Numbered from the stretch's first letter, positions 10,626-18,891 are shown. The stretch is 64,000 nt of DNA from Pseudomonadota bacterium (GCA_022709365.1 JAKLIY010000007.1:1-64000), one strand, 5' to 3'. Numbers and translations: made by a program. Notes: a model not told the origin generated them from the letters alone.

Positions 10626-10667
10626 AGTGTAAAATTTTCTGACAAATTAAGTGTAAAATCTTCCGAC
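10626..10667 (+). repeat. Two direct copies of an 18-bp motif (AGTGTAAAATYTTCYGAC)
   Basis: Copies at 10626-10643 and 10650-10667 are spaced 24 bp apart. Three inverted copies of nearly the same motif lie at 49034-49228. Multiple short repeats of this kind are typical of the ends of some insertion sequences (IS21 family), but no transposase is present at either locus. Confidence 0.6.
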
Positions 10668-10745
10668 AATTTAACACTGTAGCTAGTAACACCCGTCTTG
10701 CGGATTTCAATGAACAATCCTCAGTCAACTTTTTGTTTTATAACA

Positions 10746-10751
10746 TATAAT
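10746..10751 (+). promoter_or_regulatory. Candidate -10 box for hisC
   Basis: A consensus TATAAT stands 72 bp upstream of the hisC start. No good -35 hexamer lies 16-18 bp before it. Separation of hisC from hisD by accessory DNA means hisC needs its own promoter, and this is the best candidate. Confidence 0.35.
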
Positions 10752-10757
10752 CTGGAT

Positions 10758-10826
10758 ATGGAAACGATCAGCCCCAAGACCAGTCTGATCATCGATGAAA
10801 GACAACCATTGCGGAGCAACCTGTGA
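10758..10826 (+). CDS. Possible 22-residue upstream reading frame overlapping hisC
   Basis: An ATG at 10758 opens 22 codons ending in a TGA that overlaps the hisC GTG start as GTGA. The arrangement would couple hisC translation to the small frame. It contains no run of histidine codons, so it is not a classical his attenuator peptide. It may be chance. Confidence 0.25.
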   Translation: METISPKTSLIIDERQPLRSNL

Positions 10827-11890
10827 GTAGCTGTTTCTGGAGTCCCGTAGTAAGCCGCCTCACCCCCTATGTGCCGGGTGAACAGCCGAAGTTAAGCAAT
10901 CTGGTCAAGCTCAACACCAATGAGAATCCCTACGGACCCTCGCCGCGTGTGCTCGCCGCTATCCGTGCGGAACTGTCCGATGCCCTGCGCCTGTACCCGG
11001 ACCCCAACGCCGAGCGCCTTAAACAGGCCATCGCCGACTATTACGGCGTGACCCCGGCGCAGGTCTTCGTCGGCAATGGCTCCGATGAAGTGCTGGCGCA
11101 CGTCTTCCAGGCGCTGTTCCAGCATCCCGCGCCCCTGTTGTTCCCGGACATCACTTACAGCTTCTATCCGGTCTATTGTGGCCTGTACGGCATTGACTTT
11201 GCCTTCATCCCGCTGACCGAAGACTTCACGCTGCGCGTCGCTGACTACCAGCGACCCAATGGCGGCATCATCTTCGCCAATCCGAACGCGCCGACCGGCT
11301 GCCTGCTGCCGCTGGCCGACCTTGAGTGGTTGCTGGAGCGTAACCGGGATTCCGTGGTGGCGGTCGATGAAGCCTATATCGACTTCGGCGGCGATACCGC
11401 CATTGCGCTGGTGAATCGCTACCCGAACCTGTTGGTGACGCAGACCCTTTCCAAATCGCGCTCGCTGGCCGGGCTGCGGGTCGGGCTAGCGGTCGGACAT
11501 CCCGAACTCATCGAAGCGCTGGAGCGGGTCAAAAACAGCTTTAATTCCTACCCGCTGGATCGGCTGGCCATTGCCGGTGCCATTGCCGCGTTTAAAGACT
11601 GTGAACATTTCGAACGCACTCGCCAGGCGGTCATCGCCAGCCGCGTGCAACTGGTTGCGGCCTTGCAGAACCTCGGCTTCGCGGTTCTGCCGTCCGCCGC
11701 CAACTTCATTTTCGCCCGCCATCCGCAGCGGGACGCCGCTGCACTGGCTGCCGCCTTGCGGGAACACAGCATCATCGTCCGCCACTTCCGCCAGCCGCGC
11801 ATCGACCAGTTCCTGCGCATTACCGTCGGCGACCCGGCGCAGAACGCTGCGCTGCTGGCCGCGCTCTCCCAAATTCTGGCGGAACGCTGA
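10823..11890 (+). CDS. hisC: Histidinol-phosphate aminotransferase HisC
   Basis: HisC is the PLP enzyme that transfers an amino group from glutamate to imidazole-acetol phosphate, giving histidinol phosphate. The 355-residue product shows [15 protein letters not shown] at the N-terminus, NPNAPTG in the large domain, the PLP-lysine segment [14 protein letters not shown] and the C-terminal arginine region FLRITVGDP. The start is a GTG preceded by GGAG. In related genomes hisC commonly follows hisD directly; here 4.8 kb of accessory DNA separates them. A nif3-like gene follows after 3 bp. Confidence 0.95.
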   Translation: MSSCFWSPVVSRLTPYVPGEQPKLSNLVKLNTNENPYGPSPRVLAAIRAELSDALRLYPDPNAERLKQAIADYYGVTPAQVFVGNGSDEVLAHVFQALFQHPAPLLFPDITYSFYPVYCGLYGIDFAFIPLTEDFTLRVADYQRPNGGIIFANPNAPTGCLLPLADLEWLLERNRDSVVAVDEAYIDFGGDTAIALVNRYPNLLVTQTLSKSRSLAGLRVGLAVGHPELIEALERVKNSFNSYPLDRLAIAGAIAAFKDCEHFERTRQAVIASRVQLVAALQNLGFAVLPSAANFIFARHPQRDAAALAAALREHSIIVRHFRQPRIDQFLRITVGDPAQNAALLAALSQILAER

Positions 11891-11893
11891 ACG

Positions 11894-12652
11894 ATGCAAC
11901 TCACTGAACTGGTGGCCTATACCAACCGCCTGCTAGCAGTCGAAAACTTCAACGACTATTGCCCGAATGGCTTACAGGTGCAGGGGCGGCCTGAAGTTCA
12001 CACGCTGATTGGCGGCGTCACGGCCTGCCAGGCGTTGCTGGACGCGGCGATTGCCCAACAAGCCGATGCGGTTCTGGTTCACCACGGCTGGTTCTGGAAA
12101 GGCGAAGACCCGCGCATCGTCGGGATGAAACAACGCCGACTCGCCGCGCTGCTCCGCCACGATATCAGCCTGATTGCCTATCACCTGCCGCTGGACGCTC
12201 ACCCGGAACTGGGCAACAACGCCCAACTGGCCCGGCGACTGGATTTGACGGTGACTGGAACGACGGGCGGCAACGGTCGGACACCGGGGCTGGTCCTGCT
12301 GGGTGAACTGGCGGAACCCGTCAGCGGAGCCGATTTCGCCGCCCGAATCGAAGCCCGGCTCCAGCGGCAACCGCTGCATATCCCTGGCAACGATACGCCG
12401 ATTCACCGGCTGGCCTGGTGCACCGGTGCGGCGCAATCCTCGATTGAAATGGCGCTCCAGGAAGGTGTAGACGCTTTTCTCACCGGCGAGGCTTCGGAAC
12501 CCACTGTGCATTTCGCCCGCGAAAACGGCTTGCACTTCTTTGCTGCCGGTCATCACGCCACCGAACGCGATGGCGTCCAGGCACTGGGTGCGCATCTGGC
12601 GCAACAGTTTGGTTTGCGCTTCATCTTTGTTGATATTGACAACCCGGTTTGA
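11894..12652 (+). CDS. Nif3/YbgI-family dinuclear metal centre protein
   Basis: The 252-residue product belongs to the Nif3-like (YbgI, GTP cyclohydrolase 1 type 2 homologue) family, whose members form toroidal hexamers with a two-metal site. Visible metal-ligand segments are NDYCPNGLQVQG, VHHGWFWKGED, AYHLPLDAH and the C-terminal GHHATERDGVQAL. The true substrate of the family is uncertain. It starts 3 bp after hisC and is probably translated from the same message. Length and motifs are complete. Confidence 0.9.
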   Translation: MQLTELVAYTNRLLAVENFNDYCPNGLQVQGRPEVHTLIGGVTACQALLDAAIAQQADAVLVHHGWFWKGEDPRIVGMKQRRLAALLRHDISLIAYHLPLDAHPELGNNAQLARRLDLTVTGTTGGNGRTPGLVLLGELAEPVSGADFAARIEARLQRQPLHIPGNDTPIHRLAWCTGAAQSSIEMALQEGVDAFLTGEASEPTVHFARENGLHFFAAGHHATERDGVQALGAHLAQQFGLRFIFVDIDNPV

Positions 12653-12854
12653 ATACGCATCATCAGGTAGTGCTCCAGACGTGGACATCTAACGGATTAA
12701 TTAAAATATAATCAAATACTTGTGAATATTTATATCCCGAGCGACATCCAGGTTCCGCGTGGATACGCCAGATTCAGACGGGAAAGGAGTTTGATCGAGT
12801 CGGCGTCAATTCACATTCCATGCTGCTATTGCGGTTTTAGTCAGCCTGTGGAAG

Positions 12855-12873
12855 AATGCGAATCATTCTCATT
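12855..12873 (+). promoter_or_regulatory. Fur box upstream of feoA
   Basis: AATGCGAATCATTCTCATT is a 9-1-9 inverted repeat with a single mismatch and fits the Fur consensus. It lies 14 bp before the feoA start codon, so Fur with Fe(II) would block transcription of feoAB. This is expected for a ferrous iron uptake operon. Confidence 0.8.
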
Positions 12874-12887
12874 TAAGGGCTAATCCT

Positions 12888-13124
12888 ATGAGCATGGTGC
12901 GTCTTTCTGACTTGCCAGTCGGCCAATACGGCATCATCGAAGATTTGGAAGCCGAGGAGCCTTTCCGTCTGCGACTGCAAGCCCTGGGCTTTCGCATCGG
13001 CAAGGAAGTACGCCTGATCCGCCAAGCCTTGTTCGGTGGGCCGCTGCAAATCCGCATTGGCAGCGTCAATGTCATTCTGCGCCGGCGCGACGCCGCATTT
13101 ATTCACGTCTGGGCTGGGGAATGA
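12888..13124 (+). CDS. feoA: Ferrous iron transport accessory protein FeoA
   Basis: FeoA is a small cytosolic SH3-like protein that assists the FeoB iron permease. The 78-residue product shows MVRLSDLPVGQYGIIEDL, then RLQALGFRIGKEVRLIR, then VNVILRRRDAAFIHV, as usual for the family. Its stop overlaps the feoB start (ATGA), so the two are coupled. A Fur box sits immediately upstream. No feoC follows feoB. Confidence 0.95.
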   Translation: MSMVRLSDLPVGQYGIIEDLEAEEPFRLRLQALGFRIGKEVRLIRQALFGGPLQIRIGSVNVILRRRDAAFIHVWAGE

Positions 13125-14908
13125 AACGCATCGCCCTGCTGGGGATGCCCAACACTGGCAAATCCACCTTTTTCAATCGACTGACAGGCGCCAGTGCCCG
13201 CATTGGCAATTGGCCCGGCATCACGGTCGATCTGCTCGGGGCAAAAATCCTGCTTGGTCCCGAGATAATTGAAGTCGTCGACCTGCCGGGCCTGTACGAT
13301 CTGCACGGTTTCGCCGAGGACGAGCAGGTGGTGCGGCGCTTCCTGCGCAATAACCCGGTCGATCTGCTGTGCATCATCGTCAATGCCACCCAAATCGACC
13401 AGCAACTTCCGCTCACTCTCCAACTGTGCCAACTGGGTTTGCCTGCGATCGTCGTTCTGAACATGATCGACGAGGCGGAGCGGCTAGGCATCCGCATTGA
13501 CGCAGCAACGCTGGCGGCAGGACTGGGCTGTCCGGTGTGCTTCGTCAGCGCCAAGTACGGTCGTGGTTTTCCAGAAACCCGCGAGCAATTGCGTCAGATG
13601 CTGAGTCTGAATCCGCCAGTTGACCATGCCGCCCTGCAAGCCGAACTGGCTAAGGATGAGGCGCTGTTGGCCAAAGCGGAAAAACTGATTGCCCGTGCCG
13701 TGACCTTACCCCGGGTATTGGAATACGGCCTGACCGAGCGTATTGACCGCATCGCGCTGCATCCCCTATTCGGCATCCCGCTGTTTTTTCTTGCGCTATT
13801 CGGACTGTTCCAGGCGGTCTACACGATCGGCGGGCCGCTGCAGAATAGTGTCGCCTGGCTATTGGAAGGATTTCGCAGCCTGGCCCTGACACCGTTGCAA
13901 ACCGTTTTGCCTGGCTGGCTGTACGGGCTGTTGGTGGAAGGCGTCTACGACGGGGTCGGGACGGTGGCCTCGTTCGTGCCGGTGATCGTGCTGTTCTTCC
14001 TGGGCATGGCGCTGGTCGAGGACAGCGGCTATCTGTCGCGCATTGCCTTTCTGATGGATGCGCTGATGGCCCGGCTGGGACTCGACGGACGCAGCTTTGT
14101 CATGCTGCTGATGGGCTTTGGCTGTAATGTACCGGCACTGATGGGCACGCGGATCATGCGTTCGCGGGGTCTGCGCCTGCTGACTATGTTGATTATTCCC
14201 TTTTCGCTTTGCTCGGCTCGCCTGCAAGTCTTCGTTTTCCTGACCACCGCGCTGTTTTCACCGGCCCAAGCGCCCCTGGTGCTATTCGCGCTGTACGTCT
14301 TGAGTTTTTTAACCGCTTTTGGTACGGCCTTGTTGTTCAAACGCCGATTGGGCAGCAATGAACCGTTGCTGATTGAGTTGCCGCCTTACCGTTTGCCGAC
14401 GCTGAAACAGGTGGCGCTGCGCGGCTGGCATGAGGTGTATCACTTTCTCAACCGCGCCAGCCGATTCATTATCACCGGCGTCGTCATGATCTGGCTGCTG
14501 ACCCATTTGCCGCCCGGTGCAGCGGTGGGCAGTTCTGAAACGCTGGCCGGGTGGTTCGGCGGCTGGCTGGAGCCGCTGCTTAAGCCGATTGGTATCGACC
14601 AGCACATGGCAATAGTGTTGCTATTCGGCTTTGTCGCCAAGGAAATTGTGCTGGGGGCGATGGCGGTCGTTTACGGTTTGGAAGGCGATGCCCTGGCCCA
14701 TTTGATGACCCAGCAAATGGACGGGGTGCAGGCCTTCAGCTTGATGCTGTTCACGCTGATCTATACGCCCTGCCTGTCCACCATGGCAACCTTGCGCAGC
14801 GAAGCGAAAAGCCTGGCCTTCACCGGCGTCAGCATTGTCTGGTCATTGGGACTGGCCTGGTGGCTCAGTTTCCTGTTCTATCAAGGGGCGCGGTGGTTGG
14901 GGTATTGA
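13121..14908 (+). CDS. feoB: Ferrous iron transporter FeoB
   Basis: FeoB is the inner-membrane Fe(II) transporter with an N-terminal GTPase. The G domain shows GMPNTGKST (G1), a DLPGLYDL G3 and NMID (G4). Transmembrane segments start near residue 210. The two Gate regions are recognisable as GFGCNVPALMGTRI and TPCLSTMATLRSEAK, including the conserved pore cysteines. At 595 residues it is shorter than the roughly 770-residue E. coli protein, mainly in the cytosolic helical linker and the C-terminal tail, but both Gate repeats are kept. It should be functional and repressed by Fur through the site before feoA. Confidence 0.95.
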   Translation: MKRIALLGMPNTGKSTFFNRLTGASARIGNWPGITVDLLGAKILLGPEIIEVVDLPGLYDLHGFAEDEQVVRRFLRNNPVDLLCIIVNATQIDQQLPLTLQLCQLGLPAIVVLNMIDEAERLGIRIDAATLAAGLGCPVCFVSAKYGRGFPETREQLRQMLSLNPPVDHAALQAELAKDEALLAKAEKLIARAVTLPRVLEYGLTERIDRIALHPLFGIPLFFLALFGLFQAVYTIGGPLQNSVAWLLEGFRSLALTPLQTVLPGWLYGLLVEGVYDGVGTVASFVPVIVLFFLGMALVEDSGYLSRIAFLMDALMARLGLDGRSFVMLLMGFGCNVPALMGTRIMRSRGLRLLTMLIIPFSLCSARLQVFVFLTTALFSPAQAPLVLFALYVLSFLTAFGTALLFKRRLGSNEPLLIELPPYRLPTLKQVALRGWHEVYHFLNRASRFIITGVVMIWLLTHLPPGAAVGSSETLAGWFGGWLEPLLKPIGIDQHMAIVLLFGFVAKEIVLGAMAVVYGLEGDALAHLMTQQMDGVQAFSLMLFTLIYTPCLSTMATLRSEAKSLAFTGVSIVWSLGLAWWLSFLFYQGARWLGY

Positions 14909-14954
14909 TCGACATCATCGGTGACCGTTAAACGTATAGCTCCACCATCTGCCG

Positions 14955-15665
14955 CTAGTGTTTGGGACTGTGCGCCCGGCCTTGCCAGACATGCAGGGCA
15001 TGCCAGACCTCTTTCTGCCACAGCAATTCACTGATTTGTCGGTTATTATCCAGGAACGGATCCTGATCCCCGACCGCCAGCACGATGTCCAGCCGCCGCA
15101 ACTGATCGAGAACACAGGGATCGGACAGATTCGGCACGAAATGGCTGGGATTGTTGAAGTACACGTACTCGTCGTAATGCCCGTCGAGCAGGTTACGGAA
15201 ATTCTCAACCGACAGCGTCAGATCGTAGCGACCACTCAGCGCCGCCACTTTGTGAAACGCCTGGGGATGGCGAAACGCCAGGTTGAGCGCGTGGAATGCG
15301 CCAAAACTGCAACCGTGGGAAATGACGCAGGGATGAGAATTCTTGGCCCACATCAGCGGCAGCACCTCGTGCAGCAGGTAGGATTCGTACTGCATATGCC
15401 GATGCACCCGGTCTGCGGGATGATTCCAGCAGCAGTAGAAACTCTCCTCATCAATACTGTCCACACAGTACAACTGCAGAAAACCCTGGTCGATTTTATG
15501 GCGCAGCGCCTCGACCAATCCCATCTCTTCGTATTCGTAAAACCGACCGCATCGGGTGGGGAACACCAGCACCTTAGCTCCCGCATGGCCGAAGACCAGC
15601 AGTTCCATATCCCGGTGGAGTCGATGGCTATACCATTGATGGTATTCTCGGTTCATACGCCTCAT
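14955..15665 (-). CDS. Alpha/beta-hydrolase esterase (COG4947-like) with likely premature stop
   Basis: The 236-residue product is a putative esterase. It has a nucleophile-elbow sequence HGCSFGAFHALN (Ser120), an acidic residue region AVGDQDPFLDN and a C-terminal GRAH histidine. The frame ends at TAG 14957. Reading on in the same frame gives RQMVELYV and a TAA at 14928-14930. That makes a natural family C-terminus if the TAG replaced a Trp codon. The last nine residues are therefore probably lost by a nonsense mutation; the catalytic residues are retained. The start at 15665 or 15656 cannot be decided. A second hydrolase lies upstream on the same strand. Confidence 0.8.
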   Translation of the reverse strand: MRRMNREYHQWYSHRLHRDMELLVFGHAGAKVLVFPTRCGRFYEYEEMGLVEALRHKIDQGFLQLYCVDSIDEESFYCCWNHPADRVHRHMQYESYLLHEVLPLMWAKNSHPCVISHGCSFGAFHALNLAFRHPQAFHKVAALSGRYDLTLSVENFRNLLDGHYDEYVYFNNPSHFVPNLSDPCVLDQLRRLDIVLAVGDQDPFLDNNRQISELLWQKEVWHALHVWQGRAHSPKH

Positions 15666-15744
15666 CCCATTCAGTCAGTATTTTAACTTTCAAATACTTA
15701 ACTGAGTTTGTTGACAGGCTTATGAAGGAATGATGACGATTCAA

Positions 15745-16698
15745 TCAAGCGTGATTGAAGAAATAGGCCAACGCATCCAGCAACCGCGCATTTTCCCCGG
15801 TTGTCCCGGCGTGATCGAAGTGGCCGGCCTGCAAGACGAACAGTTCCTTATGCCCGGCCAGCGCGTTGTAAATGGCGAACTGGCCGGGTGGTGGTACTGC
15901 CGGGTCAAAACGGGCGGCGGCGATATGCAGCGGAATGCGCAGATGCCGGGCCGCCACTGCCGCATCGAAATAGCGCAGGGTCTCCAAGGCCCGCCCGGTG
16001 CGCCGTTGATAAGCCCGCACCGCCTCACCACTGCCGACGCAGCGACAGGCCAGCCGCAAGGGATGATGACCGAAGCTGGGCACATTCAAATGGGCGCGAT
16101 GAAAGCGCTCATCCCAGGGCAAGGCCAGCGCGCCGACCCCACCGCCGAAGCTGATGCCGAGATAGTCCAGCCGTTGCGCCGCCATCGGGAACAGCTCCAG
16201 CAAGGCCGAGGCTGCGCACCAAACCGTATCCGCTGCGCAGCCGCCGAGAATGTAGGTCTCACGCTGGCGAATCCCATGCAGCACATGACGCAGAGGATTG
16301 CTGGAGAGGTCATCACGGGCGCTGCGGGAAATGCCGCGTGCGCAGGGAAAGAGCAGCGCCGTGCGCCAGAAGGGCAGATGAAAATCCGGACCGTCCCGCC
16401 CGCCGTAGCCATGACTGACCACGACACCCCGCTCGACCGGTTCATCGCGAGGACAGGTCAGCCAACCCCCGATTTGCACTCCATCGAGCGAGGTGAATTC
16501 CACCTCAAACACCCGAGTCTGGGGCTGTGGACTAGTGATTTCCCGCAACGTTGGATCAACGGCCACTGTGCGGGCGCGAGCCTGGAGATCGCGCCAAAAT
16601 GGAGCGAAATCCGCCGGCTCCTCCGGCGCTCCAATGCGCAACAGGGCGGCCAGATCGTAACCATAGGTGGGATCAAATGGATAATCGTGGCGGAACAT
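15745..16698 (-). CDS. Acetyl-xylan-esterase-family (AXE1) alpha/beta hydrolase
   Basis: The 317-residue product matches the AXE1 / cephalosporin-C deacetylase family, cytosolic serine esterases acting on acetylated sugars. Visible features are SHGYGGRDGPD for the oxyanion region, YLGISFGGGVGA for the nucleophile elbow, ARFDPAVPPPGQFAIYNAL for the acid and GHFDHAG for the histidine. No signal peptide is present, so it probably deacetylates small imported substrates. It stands 80 bp upstream of the COG4947-like esterase on the same strand. A long open frame on the opposite strand is only its shadow. Confidence 0.88.
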   Translation of the reverse strand: MFRHDYPFDPTYGYDLAALLRIGAPEEPADFAPFWRDLQARARTVAVDPTLREITSPQPQTRVFEVEFTSLDGVQIGGWLTCPRDEPVERGVVVSHGYGGRDGPDFHLPFWRTALLFPCARGISRSARDDLSSNPLRHVLHGIRQRETYILGGCAADTVWCAASALLELFPMAAQRLDYLGISFGGGVGALALPWDERFHRAHLNVPSFGHHPLRLACRCVGSGEAVRAYQRRTGRALETLRYFDAAVAARHLRIPLHIAAARFDPAVPPPGQFAIYNALAGHKELFVLQAGHFDHAGTTGENARLLDALAYFFNHA

Positions 16699-16868
16699 GC
16701 GAATGAATGAGCTAAATTTAGCGATGACGCCGTTATTTTACGATGTTTAAGCCGCTTGTGGCTTGGAGACTGCTTCAAATTTGGGCTAGACTCAATCCGG
16801 TAACAGCGCCAGCAAACTTGCCAGTTGCGCTTTGGAATCCATCGAGCCATTTAAATGAGGAGTCACTC

Positions 16869-17600
16869 ATGTCAAAGAAGAAAGAACCGACCCGAAACCC
16901 GGTCAAGGCCGAACCCGCCAAGGCTGCCAGCAAAACCGAGGTCGTAAAAGCACCGCCAGCCGCTCCCGCCAAGCCGGTGGAAGCAGCGAAACCTGCTCCA
17001 GTCCCGGCCAAGCCAGTGGAAGCAGCGAAACCCGCCGAAGCAGCGAAACCCGCCGAAGCAGCGAAACCCGCTCCAGCCCCGGCCAAGCCAGTGGAAGCAG
17101 CGAAACCTGCCGAAGCAGCGAAACCCGCTCCAGCTCCGGCCAAGCCCGCGGAAACAGCGAAACCTGCCGAAGCAGCGAAACCCGCTCCAGCCCCGGCCAA
17201 GCCAGTGGAAGCAGCGAAACCTGCCGAAGCAGCGAAACCCGCTCCAGCCCCGGCCAAGGGTGCAGAGAAACCTGCGCCTGCCAAGGGGAAAGCGGCTAAA
17301 GCCTCATCCAAAGTCCCCGCTTCTGAAAAGCGCGCTGGTTCTGTGGTTACGGTCGTCGTCGCCAAATACGATGTCGGCTATGGCAACAACCTGTACATTC
17401 GTGGCGATAGCGCTGGCCTGAACTGGGAAACCGGCGTCTTGATGAAAAACGTTGAAAACGACGTGTGGGTCTGGACGACCAACGAGGCCATCGAAGGCAC
17501 CGTCGAATTCAAGTTCCTGATCAACGACGAAGGTTGGTGCGTCGGCGAAAATATGTCCGCGCCTGCCGGAGAAACCACCACGTTGTCCCCCGCCTTTTGA
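16869..17600 (+). CDS. Lys/Ala/Pro-repeat protein with C-terminal starch-binding-like (CBM20-type) domain
   Basis: The 243-residue product starts at ATG 16869 behind GAGGAG. Residues 1-150 are a low-complexity basic region of AAKPAEAAKPAPAPAKP-type repeats, like the histone-H1-like tails of PhaF and AlgP. Residues about 158-243 form a compact domain. It contains VTVVVAKYDVGYGNNLYIRG, GLNWETGV, VWVWTTNEAIEGTVEFKF, LINDEGWCVGEN and AGETTTLSP. These fit the beta-sandwich pattern of CBM20-type starch-binding modules with conserved Trp residues. There is no signal peptide, so it should act in the cytoplasm. Inference: the domain binds glycogen while the lysine-rich arm binds DNA or another polyanion. 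Confidence is good for architecture, low for function. Confidence 0.75.
   Translation: MSKKKEPTRNPVKAEPAKAASKTEVVKAPPAAPAKPVEAAKPAPVPAKPVEAAKPAEAAKPAEAAKPAPAPAKPVEAAKPAEAAKPAPAPAKPAETAKPAEAAKPAPAPAKPVEAAKPAEAAKPAPAPAKGAEKPAPAKGKAAKASSKVPASEKRAGSVVTVVVAKYDVGYGNNLYIRGDSAGLNWETGVLMKNVENDVWVWTTNEAIEGTVEFKFLINDEGWCVGENMSAPAGETTTLSPAF
16976..17260 (+). repeat. Tandem repeats coding the Lys/Ala/Pro arm
   Basis: A unit of about 57 bp (GCAGCGAAACC-GCCGAA-GCAGCGAAACCCGCTCCAG-CCCCGGCCAAG) recurs with few changes, giving about four to five copies plus partial ones. Near-identity at DNA level implies recent expansion and likely length variation between strains. It is coding sequence, with no unique spacers. 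Confidence 0.8.
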
Positions 17601-17655
17601 TCTCACTGTGGACGGGCGGCCATTGATCACCGATGACCGACCCCGTCCGCGCTGT

Positions 17656-18891
17656 TCACCCGATTTCCCGCTGTAACCGGCCCCATTCCTGGCGTGAACG
17701 GATCACGCAATCCTCAATCGCAACCCCAGTAAAATAGTTGCCGGTCAACGCCAACCGCGTTCCCGCCAGCATCCGGTCCACATCCCGGGTTCGTTCGCCG
17801 TGTCCCACCCGCAAGGCCGGTAATTGATTGGTCTTGTTCACCACATTCGCCGTCGTCAGCATTTCGTGCGGCAGATTGAGGGTCTGAGCGATGCAATCCC
17901 ACTGATCGGCTGCATCGAGTACGCCGGGCCGGAAATGGAACGTGAATCCCCGGTAGCGCTCATCGGGAACGACATCGCGCGACACCACCGAATAGAATGC
18001 TTGGTTGCGACCGATCAATCCGGCGACCGGCGGTAACTGCAATACGGACTTTGGAACCGCGATCCCGACCGTTTCCACTTCTGCGGTTGAGATTTCCGCC
18101 AGCCGTTCGGCCAATGCCGGGAACCCGGTCTGGAGCAGGCAGGCAGCGACCGCAACCGGGGTCGCCAGGCACAGCGAACGGGCCAGGACTTCGCCGTTAT
18201 TGGTGCGAACGATGAAATCATGGCCTGCGCGCCGCACCTCTTGAACGGCCTGACCGCATTCGATAGTGACGCCGGGCTGTTGGGCAAAAATCTCCGCGAG
18301 CGTCTGCAAGCCGCCGGGCAGAGTGAAACCACGGGGGACATCCTTGCGCCGGGGACGCGGATTGAACAGGCTGTCAGCGGGAAATTCCCCGGCAGGCTGA
18401 CAAATCACCGCGCTGAAGGCCGGTTCGAATACCGCACGGTAATTGCGCGGGCCGACGATAGGGCCGAAATAGTCGGCGACGCTGCGGCCGATCTTGCTGG
18501 ATCCCAACCACCGGAAGGGTGCCAGCAGCAGCTCCGAAAAATAAAGTTGCGAGGGAATGCTGCGAACTGCACCATCCGCATAAAGGCGAAAACTGACCTT
18601 GGCGCGTCGTTGCAGGCGATTCAGCGCCCCCGCAGATTCCAGCAGGGCCAGCAGGTTGCCGTAAGAGTTGAAAGCACTGTGCGCCCCCAGTTCCAGCCAG
18701 AAACCGTCCAGTTCGCCGGTGAAGCGGTGTGAGTGCAGGCATCCCCCGATTCGGCAATCCTGTTCCAGGATCAGCGTATGCAACCCGGCGCGGGCGGCGT
18801 CCTGGGCGATACTCAGGCCGCTGACGCCGGCGCCGATGATGATTAAATCCCAGATGGGGGCCGGAGAGGCGCTGAGCGTGTCAAGGGTCAT
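17656..18891 (-). CDS. FAD-dependent amine oxidase / protoporphyrinogen oxidase-like protein
   Basis: The 411-residue flavoprotein has the dinucleotide motif IIIGAGVSGLSIAQDAARAG and the following LILEQDCRIGG, as in HemY-type protoporphyrinogen oxidases and related amine oxidases. The C-terminal FAD-contact segment LTGNYFTGVAIEDCVIRSRQEW strongly resembles the HemY ending. It has no signal peptide or obvious membrane anchor. It might oxidise protoporphyrinogen IX in haem synthesis, but no haem gene is adjacent, and phytoene- or amine-type substrates remain possible. It is convergent with the upstream CBM gene and transcribed away from the SDR gene. Confidence 0.75.
   Translation of the reverse strand: MTLDTLSASPAPIWDLIIIGAGVSGLSIAQDAARAGLHTLILEQDCRIGGCLHSHRFTGELDGFWLELGAHSAFNSYGNLLALLESAGALNRLQRRAKVSFRLYADGAVRSIPSQLYFSELLLAPFRWLGSSKIGRSVADYFGPIVGPRNYRAVFEPAFSAVICQPAGEFPADSLFNPRPRRKDVPRGFTLPGGLQTLAEIFAQQPGVTIECGQAVQEVRRAGHDFIVRTNNGEVLARSLCLATPVAVAACLLQTGFPALAERLAEISTAEVETVGIAVPKSVLQLPPVAGLIGRNQAFYSVVSRDVVPDERYRGFTFHFRPGVLDAADQWDCIAQTLNLPHEMLTTANVVNKTNQLPALRVGHGERTRDVDRMLAGTRLALTGNYFTGVAIEDCVIRSRQEWGRLQREIG

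Larger units (their letters stand above)
10404..10822. other. AT-rich intergenic region before hisC
   Basis: No convincing gene was found apart from a 22-codon frame reaching hisC. The stretch holds a perfect 8-1-8 palindrome at 10488-10504, two direct copies of an 18-bp motif at 10626-10667, and a TATAAT at 10746-10751 in front of hisC. Composition is far more AT-rich than the flanking his genes, consistent with the end of an inserted segment. Confidence 0.6.

Noticed and set aside
10758-10826. his-operon attenuator leader
   Set aside because: The short frame has no histidine run and no terminator/antiterminator pair before hisC; kept only as a possible small frame.
15730-16710. Long forward open frame of 326 codons
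   Set aside because: It is antisense to the AXE1-family hydrolase, whose motifs are complete. The forward product is low in hydrophobic core patterns and has no family features.
16976-17260. Regular repeats considered as a CRISPR array
   Set aside because: Units are contiguous and coding, without unique spacers, and no cas genes are near.
16775-17365. Reverse frame coding Ala/Gly/Phe repeats (AGAGFAASAGFAAS)
   Set aside because: It is the complement of the Lys/Ala/Pro tandem repeat; a shadow, not a silk-like protein.
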